Assembly: GCA_965140775.1 (NCBI GenBank)
Contig: OZ223471.1
Span: 2,356,001 to 2,420,000 of the forward strand
From: UBA6244 sp965140775
Lineage (GTDB): Bacteria; Bacteroidota; Bacteroidia; Bacteroidales; F082
Reading direction: 5' to 3'
DNA length: 64,000 bases
Shown: piece by piece, positions 27,101 to 35,693 of the stretch
How the letters are laid out: each line of letters starts with the position of its first letter
How positions within the stretch are numbered: the first letter of the stretch is position 1
Position numbers and translations under genes: made by a program
Notes under the pieces: model-generated
Database searches by the model: none
The model's input: the letters and a program-made list of their open reading frames with translations, nothing else
Told to the model about the DNA's origin: nothing

Positions 27101-27271
27101 GGCATCGGCACCCGTATAGCTTGCCGTTACTTGCACCACCGGAGGAGTTAGGTTGGGATATTGCTCGATGGGCAGGGTAGTCAGCGAGATAAGTCCCACG
27201 ATCACAATCACAATGGCCATCACCATGGCCACTACGGGTCGGTGTACAAAGAAATTTCCTTTATTTTCCAT
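24107..27271 (-). CDS. RND multidrug efflux permease (HAE1 family, AcrB/MexB-like)
   Basis: 1054 aa from ATG 27271, as in AcrB. A longer frame to 27310 would lie wholly within the adaptor gene and is not needed. NFFVHRPVVAMVMAIVIVIVGL is TM1, followed by a large porter loop, and LGLVLAIGIVVDDAIVVVEAV is TM4 with the two proton-relay aspartates. VFIPVANMSGITGRLYQQFA and the second-half relay lysine region LLIAMAAKNAILIVEYAKD are intact. It exports hydrophobic compounds or drugs by proton antiport. The eleven-base overlap with the adaptor and four-base overlap with the channel gene show tight coupling. Confidence 0.96.
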   Translation of the reverse strand: MENKGNFFVHRPVVAMVMAIVIVIVGLISLTTLPIEQYPNLTPPVVQVTASYTGADAVSVEQTVATPLEQQINGVDNMIYLKSTNANDGSMNIQVSFEVGSDPDMNTVFTQNKVSAATAKLPSAVTQYGVTTQKSLPNILMLITLTSEGDVYDQNFLGNYALINIKDELSRISGVGNVTVLGASDYSMRIWVKPDRLSQMGLTIPEILNAIKQQNVIVPGGKFGAEPAPPGTEYTYTVKLPERFNTEEAFGDIVIRIKEDGSQVKLKDVAKIDLGVETYNAFTRLNGSECSVIALYQSPGSNAVELAGMVKSSMEKMSARFPDGVKYDISLDATAPITAGIDDIIKTLFEALFLVILVVFIFIQDWRATLIPLLAIPVSLVGAFMLFPLLGFTVNVLSLLGLVLAIGIVVDDAIVVVEAVQVNIEAGMSAKEATLDAMRKVTAPVIATTIVLVAVFIPVANMSGITGRLYQQFAITVAVSVVISSINALSLSPALCSLLLRKPKPYKGILGKFFGWFNKSMGKTTTKYMDFTQIVTRKLTRSAIFIGIIFAAAGIFGKIVPTGFIPVEDMGYFMLNVQLPNAASLQRTDVVTRQIEKILEKHPEIEYVTNVTGYSLLSGAMASNNAFIFVNLIPWDQRSKTASQVVQDVNKELFFYVKSAQAFAFEPPAIPGLGNGSGFSIMIQDRSGGTPDYLAKNTQMFIDSAMARPEIGQAFTTFQSNVPQKYIQVNKEKVLKMGVNLGDVYTTVGAFLGGAYVNDFTRFGRLYKTYIQAEPMYRVDAKQINNFFIKNNQGSMVPLSTMVDVENVYGPDYITRFNLYRAAEVQGSPAPGYTSSDALNALKEVALATLPADMSYAWNALSYQEEESSGAAGIVFLFSLIFVFLILAAQYESWSLPMSILLGTPFALFGAFVGLWIARQFSTSFENNIFAQISLVLLIAMAAKNAILIVEYAKDEFENGLSLVDSALKAARERFRPILMTAFSFILGILPLVLATGSGAESRKVMGMALLGGMSVATFLGIFFYPMLFVLVGKLAGYEKKRALSKVNSETDKS

Positions 27272-28448
27272 CTGACTCCTTTTTAGCGGTGGGAGTTTTA
27301 GGCTCAACAAGTTTTGGATTGATGGTCATGCCAATTTTTACAGCTTGAAGACCTTCGTAAACAATGGTTTCGCCGGCGTCGAGGCCTGAATAAATCAACC
27401 ATTTGTCGCCGATGGTGGGCCCCACATTTATCATTTTGCTACCCACCACATTGTCGTTGGAAACCACAAAAACAGAATACTGTCCTTGTATTTCCATCAC
27501 GCATCTTTGGGGAATCAATATGGCATGGGGCACTTCCTTCACCATTGCGCGCACTTTGGCAAATTGTCCGGGACGAAGAATCCTGTCGGGATTGGGGAAA
27601 GAAGCCTGAATGAGCAATGAACCTGTAGAAGGATCCACCTCACGATCGATAAAATCAACCCAACCCTTTTGATTAAACACCGAGCCATCCGACAAAATCA
27701 ACTCCAACACCTTCTGGCGGTCTTCAAACTCTTTCTTAACCTGCTGATTTCTGTACTTTTCAATAAATTCTTTGGCCATGCTGAGGTATTGACTTTCGGC
27801 GATAAAAAACTGAACCTGAATGGTATCCACGGTGGAAACCGTATTTAGTATCACCGGATTGGGGTCACGACCCACAAACTCACCTACTTTGGCCTTGGTT
27901 CGTCCGATTATTCCACTAATGGGGCTATAAATATTGGTATAGCTCAACTGTATTTGTGCGGCTTCCAGGTTGGCATTGGCGGCATCCACATAGGCCTTGG
28001 CGGCATCGGCTGCAGCCCGGGCAGCATCCAAATCGCTCTGACTCACAGCATTCATTTCTGCCAAGGGTACCACCCGAGCCAAATCGCTCTGTGCTTTCAC
28101 CAATTCGGTTTCGGCTTGAGCCACCATGCCCATCTGAGCAGCCACCTGCGCTTGATAGGTTTCGGCATCAATGCTATACAAATGATCCCCTTTCTTCACC
28201 TGCGTACCTTCATTAAAATACATGCCCTTAAGCCAACCTTCCACGCGGGCACGAATGGGGATATCGTACAAACCATATACCTGACCCACAAATTCAGAAT
28301 AAATGGGCACGTCGGTTTGAACAGCTTTAACTACCTGAATTTCAGGTAGAGGGGGTGCTTGGGGTTTTTCGCTTTTGCATGATGACATACCAAGAGCAGC
28401 GATTAACACCCAAATCCCTGCGGTCGAAAAAATAGTAAATAAACGCAT
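27261..28448 (-). CDS. RND efflux periplasmic adaptor lipoprotein (AcrA/MexA-like)
   Basis: 395 aa. A signal peptide with lipobox MSSC (Cys24) anchors it in the inner membrane. The order is barrel-sandwich half (RARVEGWLKGMYFNEGTQVKKGDHLYSID), a coiled hairpin of about 75 residues rich in Ala and Glu, the second sandwich half (IYSPISGIIGRTKAKVGEFVG), a beta-barrel and a membrane-proximal domain. It links permease and outer-membrane channel. First gene of the operon; a perfect -7 element lies 37 bp upstream of its ATG. No regulator gene of TetR or AraC type is adjacent. Confidence 0.95.
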   Translation of the reverse strand: MRLFTIFSTAGIWVLIAALGMSSCKSEKPQAPPLPEIQVVKAVQTDVPIYSEFVGQVYGLYDIPIRARVEGWLKGMYFNEGTQVKKGDHLYSIDAETYQAQVAAQMGMVAQAETELVKAQSDLARVVPLAEMNAVSQSDLDAARAAADAAKAYVDAANANLEAAQIQLSYTNIYSPISGIIGRTKAKVGEFVGRDPNPVILNTVSTVDTIQVQFFIAESQYLSMAKEFIEKYRNQQVKKEFEDRQKVLELILSDGSVFNQKGWVDFIDREVDPSTGSLLIQASFPNPDRILRPGQFAKVRAMVKEVPHAILIPQRCVMEIQGQYSVFVVSNDNVVGSKMINVGPTIGDKWLIYSGLDAGETIVYEGLQAVKIGMTINPKLVEPKTPTAKKESDGK

Positions 28449-28484
28449 GAATTGACTAATTTAATGGAGATGATTACTTTTATA

Positions 28485-28492
28485 CAAACTTA
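28485..28492 (-). promoter_or_regulatory. -7 element for the RND operon
   Basis: Minus-strand TAAGTTTG, perfect TAnnTTTG, 36 bp before the adaptor ATG. Confidence 0.6.
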
Positions 28493-28809
28493 CATTTTTT
28501 TGTTAAAAGTCCAATGAATTCCTGACTCCATTCACTTTTTGATCAACCCGGGCAACAATTTCAACATTAAATACCTGAATTTCAATATGTAAATGACATT
28601 CAAAAAATGTAAAAAATGGCTTATGTAGGTATTTTAACTACCATCACATCCGACATCCTCTACCGAGAAAGAACCCTCAACTTGCCATGCGATTAACTCA
28701 AGCAGGTGGAAATTAATCTTAATGAAATTGTATGGGGAAAGTGCCGTTAAAGTTAATATTTCAACCTTTTAGGCGTGTCCATGGTACAAAAATGAAATCG
28801 CTATTATAC
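28493..28809. other. Non-coding region between RND operon and receiver gene
   Basis: AT-rich, no gene. A weak direct repetition of ATGTAAATGACATTC / AAAATGTAAAAAATGG is near 28590-28618. I see no clear operator palindrome. Confidence 0.35.
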
Positions 28810-29199
28810 CTAATTCAAAAATCCGGCGATAAGGTCCAAAAGTTCGACCAAATCGATGGGTTTTGAAATATAGGCATTGCAGCCGGCATCAATCGACTTT
28901 TCACGGTCTCCGGTCATGACAAAAGCCGTTTGGGCAATAATGGGCAATTGGTTGTTTAACGCTCTAATCTTACGTGTTAATTCATAACCACTTGTGTCGG
29001 GAAGTTTGATGTCCATCAATACCAAATCGATGTGATCTTCTTTGCGGATGAAATCGAAGGCCATTTTTCCGGTAGGGGCATGTAGCAGTTTGGCTCCGGT
29101 TGGCGACAATAACGCATCCAGAAGTTCGTAATTACTTTCCTCGTCTTCTACAATTAAAAAAACTTTCCCTTGGAAATCGTGTTGAAAATTAGTTTCCAT
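28810..29199 (-). CDS. Stand-alone response-regulator receiver domain
   Basis: 129 aa from ATG 29199; an upstream TTG at 29208 would add three residues. The complete receiver fold shows the acidic pair in LIVEDEE (Glu18, Asp19), phospho-acceptor Asp63 in LMDIKLPD, switch Thr91 and Lys113 in ISKPID. No output domain is present, so it works by protein contact, like CheY or Spo0F, or as a phosphorelay intermediate. No histidine kinase lies beside it. The sequence is closest to receivers that sit at the C-terminus of hybrid kinases (SGYELTRKIRALNNQLPIIAQTA). The partner is unknown. Confidence 0.9.
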   Translation of the reverse strand: METNFQHDFQGKVFLIVEDEESNYELLDALLSPTGAKLLHAPTGKMAFDFIRKEDHIDLVLMDIKLPDTSGYELTRKIRALNNQLPIIAQTAFVMTGDREKSIDAGCNAYISKPIDLVELLDLIAGFLN

Positions 29200-29591
29200 G
29201 TCAATCAATCATTTGGTTTGGTGGGGCTATAGCGAACTTATAGAAATACTCCCCAAAATTAACAGAAGACATTAACAATAATTCTTCCGTGCATCAAAGT
29301 TAAACAGAATAATCGTGAATTTCATACTAATATCAGAATTATGTGTGCTTACTGATTATTATCATGAAATGATGCTTTAGCTCAACGGTGTATTTCATCA
29401 TTGTGCAAGAGAAAACTATCCATGCGGGAAAACTTACACATTCGCTTAAAAGTCTAGATTAAAAGGAAATACCACTTCTGATCTTTGGTATTATCCAGCA
29501 TAGTTTTTGGAAACGAGGAGCGGATATTTTCACCGCATCAACCAAACCAATCAGATGATAAAACTGATTCAATCGACTAAACTACACTCTA
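29200..29591. other. AT-rich intergenic region
   Basis: No gene. A minus-strand TAAGTTCG (7 of 8 to TAnnTTTG) about 40 bp above ATG 29199 could serve the receiver gene. An imperfect inverted pair AATGATG / CATCATT is present near 29367-29402. Nothing else seen. Confidence 0.35.
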
Positions 29592-30314
29592 CTATAGATA
29601 ATACCCGTCCACATATTCCAGGTATTCCCCCGAAAATTGGTTGTTTTCTTCACGAATGGGCAGCATTTCAGTGATGGGAGAGGGATTTATATGGAACGAG
29701 AATTCCATGTTTACCCGATTGGGGATCAGACCTCTGCGGGGGAAAATCAACAGTCGTCTTTGAAGGTAAAGTCCTTGTCCTACAGCCAATTCTATAAAGC
29801 TTGACATGGAGGAATAGGGGAGTACTACACTGAAAATGCCCTCCTGCCTCAGGTGGTGTGCTGCTCCCCGGAGAAGCTCGTTATAAGATAAGGTACGGGT
29901 ATGTCGGGCATTGCTAAGTCGTTCGGAGCGTGGCGCAACACCTCGATCGAAAAATGGAGGATTGGAAATAATCAAATCAAATTGATTTTTTTCTTCACTT
30001 TTCAAATCTTGCAGTCCGATGTGCCTGGCCGACAATTGCTCTGAATAGGGAGATTGTATAAAATTTTGAGATGCTTCTTCCACCGAAGGTTGATCAATGT
30101 CGATGGCCAACACAGATTGTACCCCACGACTGGCAAGTAAAAGAGCAATCACTCCACTACCTGTTCCTATTTCCAACACCCTTTCCATACCGGCCACACG
30201 TGTCCAAACGGCAAGCAAAATAGCATCAACCCCTACTTTCATGGTGGACTGGTGATGGTACAAGCTAAACTGCTTAAATGTGAAAGGCCGTTGATCGGTG
30301 AGCTTTTTACTCAT
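29592..30314 (-). CDS. trmN6: tRNA1(Val) (adenine(37)-N6)-methyltransferase
   Basis: 240 aa. Class I SAM methyltransferase with VLEIGTGSGVIALLLA (47-61), AIDID, and catalytic NPPF (118-121) in LIISNPPFFDRG, the YfiC/TrmN6 pattern. FTFKQFSLYHHQSTMKVGVDAILL at the N-terminus is the family's hallmark opening. It methylates A37 next to the anticodon of tRNA-Val. It starts 12 bp after rimM on the same strand; both act on RNA for translation. Confidence 0.93.
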   Translation of the reverse strand: MSKKLTDQRPFTFKQFSLYHHQSTMKVGVDAILLAVWTRVAGMERVLEIGTGSGVIALLLASRGVQSVLAIDIDQPSVEEASQNFIQSPYSEQLSARHIGLQDLKSEEKNQFDLIISNPPFFDRGVAPRSERLSNARHTRTLSYNELLRGAAHHLRQEGIFSVVLPYSSMSSFIELAVGQGLYLQRRLLIFPRRGLIPNRVNMEFSFHINPSPITEMLPIREENNQFSGEYLEYVDGYYL

Positions 30315-30326
30315 CGGGTAATCGAT

Positions 30327-30857
30327 TTATTCGTCCAGGTAAACCTCCAACAACCCCTCGGGGAGATTCAGATAGAGGGTGTTGTTATCACGATCTACCA
30401 ACCTAATGATCTCGTCACTGATGGGAATCAACACCTCTTTTTCGTTATGGAAGGTTTGAATAATGGCCTGGTTGGAATACTCCAGGACTTCGCTCACTGT
30501 GCCTATGTCACCAAAGGTGTCGTCTTTAAGTTTCATGCCGGTAATTTCATGATAATAAAACTGATTTCCCGTGAGGGGAGGAAGCTGATCCAGAGGTAAA
30601 TAGATATCTTTTTTAATTAATTTTTCGGCTTGTTCTTCGCTCTTAATGTCGGCAAAAGTAATAACGGCTTTGTTGTTCATCAACGACATTTCTTCAACAA
30701 AATACGGAACCGGTGCCCCGTTGATATCCAAAAAAACCACCTTGAGGTTGAGGTACTCATCGGGATCGTCGGTATCTAAAAATACGCTCAATCGTCCCTG
30801 ATAACCATGTGGTTTGATCACTTTACCCAAATAAAAATAATCATCAAAATTTCCCAT
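30327..30857 (-). CDS. rimM: 16S rRNA processing / 30S maturation factor RimM
   Basis: 176 aa. N-terminal beta-barrel opening with YLGKVIKPHGYQGRLSVFLDTDDP, the RimM signature, and a C-terminal PRC-barrel (YYHEITGMKLKDDTFGDIGTVSEVLEYSNQAI, then VLIPISDEIIRLVD). It binds ribosomal protein S19 and helps mature the 30S head. The common partners rpsP and trmD are not adjacent; instead it is followed by trmN6. A minus-strand -7 element is 72 bp upstream. Confidence 0.96.
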   Translation of the reverse strand: MGNFDDYFYLGKVIKPHGYQGRLSVFLDTDDPDEYLNLKVVFLDINGAPVPYFVEEMSLMNNKAVITFADIKSEEQAEKLIKKDIYLPLDQLPPLTGNQFYYHEITGMKLKDDTFGDIGTVSEVLEYSNQAIIQTFHNEKEVLIPISDEIIRLVDRDNNTLYLNLPEGLLEVYLDE

Positions 30858-30929
30858 ACCGACCTTTGGTTTTTATGTAAATATTCAGGCGAACCGTATA
30901 AAAACAACGACGTCGCCCCGGTTGCGTTG

Positions 30930-30937
30930 CAAAAATA
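30930..30937 (-). promoter_or_regulatory. Possible -7 element for rimM-trmN6
   Basis: Minus-strand TATTTTTG fits TAnnTTTG, 72 bp upstream of rimM. Confidence 0.4.
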
Positions 30938-30994
30938 AACTAAATAGCATAACGCGAATCGGCTAATTTTACACGGTTGTTCGGAAAACCGATG

Positions 30995-31002
30995 TACTTT
31001 TG
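30995..31002 (+). promoter_or_regulatory. -7 element for the ABC-F gene
   Basis: TACTTTTG, perfect TAnnTTTG, 23 bp before ATG. CGGTT/AACCG at 30975-30992 forms a small inverted repeat just upstream. Confidence 0.6.
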
Positions 31003-31025
31003 CAGCTAAATATTATAGCTGACAC

Positions 31026-32915
31026 ATGCATTACCTTTCGGTTGAAGACCTGGCGAAACAATTTGGAGAAACATCTCTTTTTCAAGACCTTACCTTTGGA
31101 CTTAGTCGTGGCGACAAAGTGGCTTTGGTGGCCAAAAACGGAGCCGGGAAATCAACCTTACTGCGTATTCTGGCAAAAAAGGAAGAACCCGATGGAGGTA
31201 CCGTGGCTTTGCGTGACGGCATTCGGATGGTATTGCTGCCACAAGATCCGGACTTCGACTCCGGCCTGACCGTTGATGAACTCATTAAAAGTCAGCAAAG
31301 TGGAGTGATGGACGTGATAAGTAACTATGAAAAAGCGCTTGATTTACAATCGAGAAATCACACCAAAGAAACGGAAGCCATACTCGCCGAAGCGGTAACA
31401 AAAATGGATTTGTACCAGGCTTGGGATTACGATCGCAGACAAACCGCCATGCTCCAGCGCTTTAATATTGTGGACCTTACGCAAAAAATTGCCCACCTCT
31501 CGGGTGGGCAAAAAAAACGTCTTTCGTTGGCGCTCACACTCCTCGACAATCCCGATTTGTTGCTTCTGGATGAGCCCACCAATCACCTCGATATCGAGAT
31601 GATCGAATGGCTCGAAAAATACCTGAGTCAAAGTCATATGACCTTCATCATGGTAACACACGACCGGTATTTTCTCGATAGAGTTTGCAATCAAATTGTG
31701 GAAATAAGCCAAGGAAAACTGTATAGCTATCCCGGTAATTACAGCCGGTTTTTGGAACAAAAAAGCGAACGTGAGGAAATCGAACGTACTGAGGTGGACA
31801 AAGCCCGGAAGTTGATGAAAAAAGAGCAGGAGTGGATCAACCGCATGCCCAGGGCCCGTACCACCAAGTCCAAAGCACGCATCGACAGTTTTGAGAAAAC
31901 CAAAGAAAAAGCGTATAGTTTAACCGTTGAAAAAGAGCTCAAACTGCAGGTAAGCACCACAAGAATTGGCGGAAACATTTTGGAAATGAACCATGTAACC
32001 AAAAGCCTTGGTGGAAAAATGCTCATCGACGATTTTAGCTACCTATTCAAAAAAGGCGAACGTATTGGCATCCTCGGAAAAAATGGAATCGGTAAATCCA
32101 CCCTTCTCAACCTGATTACAGGTAAACTAAAACCTGATTCGGGTAATCTAACCACCGGAGATACCATTGTTTACGGACATTATGCACAAGATGGAATTCA
32201 CATCGACGACAACCAAAAGGTAATTGATGTGGTAAAAGAAATTGCCGAGATCGTTCCTCTGGGAAAAAATGGCAGCATTTCGGCCTCCCAGTTTTTACAT
32301 CACTTTCTGTTTGATGCCGACATGCAAAATCAACCGGTGGCTTTGTTGAGTGGCGGCGAAAAACGCCGATTGTACCTGCTAACGGTGCTCATCAAAAATC
32401 CCAATTTCCTCATTCTGGATGAGCCCACCAACGATCTGGATTTGATGACTTTAAACAAGCTCGAGGAATTCCTGACCAATTTCAAGGGTTGCCTTTTGTT
32501 GGTTTCGCACGACCGCTATTTTCTCGACAAAACCATCGATCACATGTTTGTGTTTCAAGGTGAAGGCCAAATTAAAGATTTTCCGGGCAACTATTCCCAA
32601 TACCGCGACAAGCTAGATCAAATTGAAAGGGATGATAAGCTAACCCTCCGTGAAGAGAAGAAGAAACAAGATGACAACAAGCCAAAAGCTCCCGTTACAA
32701 AGAAAAAACTCACTTTCGCCGAAAAAAAGGAATACGAACAATTGGAACTCGACATCCAACAATTGGAGGACGAAAAATCTGATTTGGTGAGGTTTATGGA
32801 TTCAGGAAGTCAGGATTACGAAGCCCTGACCAATGCTTCCATCAGGATATCTGAAATTATGGAAATCCTCGATAAAAAAATGCTGAGATGGATGGAACTG
32901 GAAGAGTTTGTCTGA
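31026..32915 (+). CDS. ABC-F family ATPase (Uup-like)
   Basis: 629 aa, soluble, two ABC domains in tandem and no membrane segment. Domain 1 has AKNGAGKST, LSGGQKKRLSLA and LLLLDEPTNHLDI; domain 2 has GKNGIGKST, LSGGEKRRLYLL and LILDEPTNDLDLMT. The inter-domain linker is basic and helical (RKLMKKEQEWINRMPRARTTKSKARID), and the C-terminus is a coiled coil of about 70 residues. These match Uup. ABC-F proteins bind the ribosome or branched nucleic acids; the exact role is not settled by sequence, and an antibiotic-resistance function is not indicated. Confidence 0.93.
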   Translation: MHYLSVEDLAKQFGETSLFQDLTFGLSRGDKVALVAKNGAGKSTLLRILAKKEEPDGGTVALRDGIRMVLLPQDPDFDSGLTVDELIKSQQSGVMDVISNYEKALDLQSRNHTKETEAILAEAVTKMDLYQAWDYDRRQTAMLQRFNIVDLTQKIAHLSGGQKKRLSLALTLLDNPDLLLLDEPTNHLDIEMIEWLEKYLSQSHMTFIMVTHDRYFLDRVCNQIVEISQGKLYSYPGNYSRFLEQKSEREEIERTEVDKARKLMKKEQEWINRMPRARTTKSKARIDSFEKTKEKAYSLTVEKELKLQVSTTRIGGNILEMNHVTKSLGGKMLIDDFSYLFKKGERIGILGKNGIGKSTLLNLITGKLKPDSGNLTTGDTIVYGHYAQDGIHIDDNQKVIDVVKEIAEIVPLGKNGSISASQFLHHFLFDADMQNQPVALLSGGEKRRLYLLTVLIKNPNFLILDEPTNDLDLMTLNKLEEFLTNFKGCLLLVSHDRYFLDKTIDHMFVFQGEGQIKDFPGNYSQYRDKLDQIERDDKLTLREEKKKQDDNKPKAPVTKKKLTFAEKKEYEQLELDIQQLEDEKSDLVRFMDSGSQDYEALTNASIRISEIMEILDKKMLRWMELEEFV

Positions 32916-32927
32916 TCAATACGGCAA

Positions 32928-34250
32928 CTAGTCGTAAAGTTTCTCAATCCAGGCAGCAGTAAGTCTTACATTTTTCAATTTATATCCGTCGAGTCTTTCT
33001 GCCACCTTAGCTGCCTTACGGTGTGCCACAGCCAAATAATCGACACCGGAAATATTTTCCATCATACCAATCTCATCGCGGTGTAGTTTTCCCCGTCCGG
33101 TAAGCAGATTAATGAGCTCCTGGGTTGAAAATCCCGAAGGATCATCACTTGTCAACTTAATGGTGGCCCACCAGGGAGTGGGAGGGATGTGGTGGTTATC
33201 AGATACTTCGATAACATCCGGTAAGGTGTGGATGAAGTCGGGCTGATCCTCGTCCTCCTGAAAAAGGTGAAAGGCAGTGGCAAAATGCTGGTGCTTCAAC
33301 AAGACCGAGTTACGACGTTGATAGGCTTGTTTGTTGAGGGGCATTTGGTAGTGTACCAGGTATTTAATATCCATGTCGTAATCCTCATCCATGGCCATGT
33401 CGGTGGTTAAAAGTGCTGTAATACTTCCATTTTTAAACATGGCTATGGTATCGTTCACCTGACTTTCGTCCATACCGCCATGTATCATACCCACAGCCAA
33501 TTTTTTCTGCGACAGGTATTTCTCCAGCCTGATGACCCCGCCACGATGGGTACAATAAATCATAGTAGGTCGTGGAAACAATTCGCACAGCAAATGAAAC
33601 AGGGCCTCCGGCTTTCCTGCTTCGTCGGTAATCAGTGTAAACGCATGAAACTTGAACGGGAAATTAAGCCGCAGTTGATTCACCAAATGAGGCTTCACCC
33701 GCAACGGAATGGGAAGACTTTCCTGATTTTGGAGTGATGAAGTGAAAATTACTTTGGACGACTTGCTGACCATCTCCAGCAAGGTTTGTAATTGCTCGTA
33801 ATAACCAAGATACTGAAAATGACTGACATCCTCGATAATGATGGCGTCAAAAGTCTGAATTTCCAAATAACCTTTTTGTACCAAATCAAGTATCTTGGCA
33901 GGAGTTCCCAAAATCATATCCGGCGAATCCTTCAACTTCCGGATTAGTTTGTTGGTATGAAGTCCAGGTGTAATCTGTAGTACACTCAGGTCGTTTTTAT
34001 CGAAAATCTCGGCCTGTCCAAACTCATTCACCACGTATGGATCGTGTACCAATAACATGATACGGGGCGAAACTTCGTGAAATTCCGGCTGATTTTGCAA
34101 CGCTCTAACCGTACTGCACATCTTGCCAACACCCAAAGGCGCCAGCAGTAAAATATCGTCGTGCGACAACAGCGCTGAAAACAGTGACTTGTATAACTGC
34201 TCAAATTCCTCTACGCAAGTGCGTTTCAGAATCGTATTTTCAAAAGGCAT
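32928..34250 (-). CDS. Degenerate DEAD-box-like protein with DbpA-type RNA-binding tail
   Basis: 440 aa in the DEAD-box layout, with two RecA-like domains (about 15-195 and 200-340) and a C-terminal DbpA/CsdA-like RNA-binding domain (about 362-435: ELINLLTGRGKLHRDEIGMMENI, then VDYLAVAH). The catalytic motifs are gone. Motif I is APLGVGKM (37-44, Thr lost); motif II is EDVS (140-143) in place of DEAD; SAT is TSS (170-172); motif V lacks ARG; motif VI is YQRRN (310-314) in place of HRxGR. ATP hydrolysis therefore looks impossible, although the frame is intact. It may act as an RNA-binding scaffold. It is divergent from an intact helicase 190 bp away. Confidence 0.85.
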   Translation of the reverse strand: MPFENTILKRTCVEEFEQLYKSLFSALLSHDDILLLAPLGVGKMCSTVRALQNQPEFHEVSPRIMLLVHDPYVVNEFGQAEIFDKNDLSVLQITPGLHTNKLIRKLKDSPDMILGTPAKILDLVQKGYLEIQTFDAIIIEDVSHFQYLGYYEQLQTLLEMVSKSSKVIFTSSLQNQESLPIPLRVKPHLVNQLRLNFPFKFHAFTLITDEAGKPEALFHLLCELFPRPTMIYCTHRGGVIRLEKYLSQKKLAVGMIHGGMDESQVNDTIAMFKNGSITALLTTDMAMDEDYDMDIKYLVHYQMPLNKQAYQRRNSVLLKHQHFATAFHLFQEDEDQPDFIHTLPDVIEVSDNHHIPPTPWWATIKLTSDDPSGFSTQELINLLTGRGKLHRDEIGMMENISGVDYLAVAHRKAAKVAERLDGYKLKNVRLTAAWIEKLYD

Positions 34251-34413
34251 TTAATCCTTGTATTTGGTTTTGGTAGCACAAACTTAGTATAAAAATGCTT
34301 ACCAACGCAGATGCCACGTGGTATTTAACACAAACATCAAATAGTAGAAATAGCAAACTTTTACACCTTTCAATAGTTCAGGCACATAACACCCATGGTG
34401 CCGATGTATCACC

Positions 34414-34421
34414 TATCTTTG
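34414..34421 (+). promoter_or_regulatory. -7 element for the DEAD-box helicase
   Basis: TATCTTTG, perfect TAnnTTTG, 18 bp before ATG 34440. It lies inside the longer open frame, which argues for the internal start. Confidence 0.6.
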
Positions 34422-34439
34422 CACCTCAAAATGCACCCC

Positions 34440-35693
34440 ATGAAATTTGAAGATTACCGTATTTCACAAAAAATAAAGGACAGCATCGCCCAATTGGGCT
34501 ACAAAAAACCTACCGATATTCAATTCAGATGCATTTCGCCCATTCTCAAGGGTGAGGATGTGTTGGCCATTGCGCAAACAGGTACCGGAAAAACGGCAGC
34601 CTTCGCCATTCCCATCTTGCAATTGATGCTTGCGCGAAAAACTAAAACGTCATATAATGAGGGTGTTAAGTGTTTGGTATTGGCGCCAACCCATGAGTTG
34701 GCACTTCAAACAGCAGACGTTTTTAACACCTTGGGAAAATATACACAGGTAACGATTGTGTGTATCCATGGGGGAGTAGATCAGGCGCCACAAATTGAAA
34801 AATTAAACATGGGAGTGGATGTGGTGGTTGCAACCCCGGGACGCATGTTCGATTTGGTGAGCCAGGGATCGCTGAATATGAAGTACTTACAAATACTGGT
34901 ACTGGACGAAGCCGACCACATGCTCGACAAGGGTTTTATTCAGGATATCCACGATTTGATGCGGCACATACCAAAAAATCGACAAACTTTGTTTTTTTCG
35001 GCCACCATCAACGACAAAATCAAGAAATTGGCTTATTCGCTGGTAACCGATGCCATCAGGATTCAGATTTCACCCAAAGACCCGGTGGCAAAGAATATAG
35101 AACATGCCGTGGCATTTATCGAAATGGACGACAAACGGTTCTTTTTAGAATACTTAATCAAGGAAAACCCGGACAAGAAAATGCTGGTGTTTGTCAGAAC
35201 CAAAGTACGGGCCGAGCGGGTGATGAAAGCCATGGAACGCGCCGGATTGAATGTAGGAACCATACATGGCGACAAGCTTCAGGCGGAACGAGAAGCCACC
35301 ATGAAAAGTTTTCGCTCGGGCGAAATGTCGGTGTTGGTGGCCACAGATGTGAGTGCCCGGGGCATCGACATTCCCAATGTGGATTACGTCATCAATTACG
35401 ATTTGCCTGAAACTTCAGAAAACTATGTACACCGTGTGGGCCGCACCGGACGAGGCAGCATGAAAGGTCAGGCGTATTCCTTTTGCAGCACCGAGGAAAA
35501 ACCCATTTTACAAGAAATTGAAGACAACCTGGGGAAACCTGTGGCACGTATCGAAATTTCCAAAAGAGATTATCAAACCACGCTGGAATTGACCACCGAA
35601 AAAGAAAACGATTGGAGAGCACTCATGCAAAAGGCACAACAGGAAGAATTGCAGCAAAGCAAACGCAAGAAAAAACCCGGGAGAAAAAAGTAG
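34440..35693 (+). CDS. DEAD-box RNA helicase (RhlE/CsdA-like)
   Basis: 417 aa from ATG 34440; ATG 34431 would add three residues and the frame opens at 34395, upstream of the promoter. All motifs are intact: Q-motif GYKKPTDIQ, AQTGTGKT, PTHELA, TPGR, DEAD in LVLDEADHML, SAT, ARGID and HRVGRTGR. The C-terminus is short and basic (SKRKKKPGRKK), as in RhlE-type helicases. It unwinds RNA in ribosome assembly or decay. It is divergent from the degenerate DEAD-box-like gene. Confidence 0.94.
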   Translation: MKFEDYRISQKIKDSIAQLGYKKPTDIQFRCISPILKGEDVLAIAQTGTGKTAAFAIPILQLMLARKTKTSYNEGVKCLVLAPTHELALQTADVFNTLGKYTQVTIVCIHGGVDQAPQIEKLNMGVDVVVATPGRMFDLVSQGSLNMKYLQILVLDEADHMLDKGFIQDIHDLMRHIPKNRQTLFFSATINDKIKKLAYSLVTDAIRIQISPKDPVAKNIEHAVAFIEMDDKRFFLEYLIKENPDKKMLVFVRTKVRAERVMKAMERAGLNVGTIHGDKLQAEREATMKSFRSGEMSVLVATDVSARGIDIPNVDYVINYDLPETSENYVHRVGRTGRGSMKGQAYSFCSTEEKPILQEIEDNLGKPVARIEISKRDYQTTLELTTEKENDWRALMQKAQQEELQQSKRKKKPGRKK

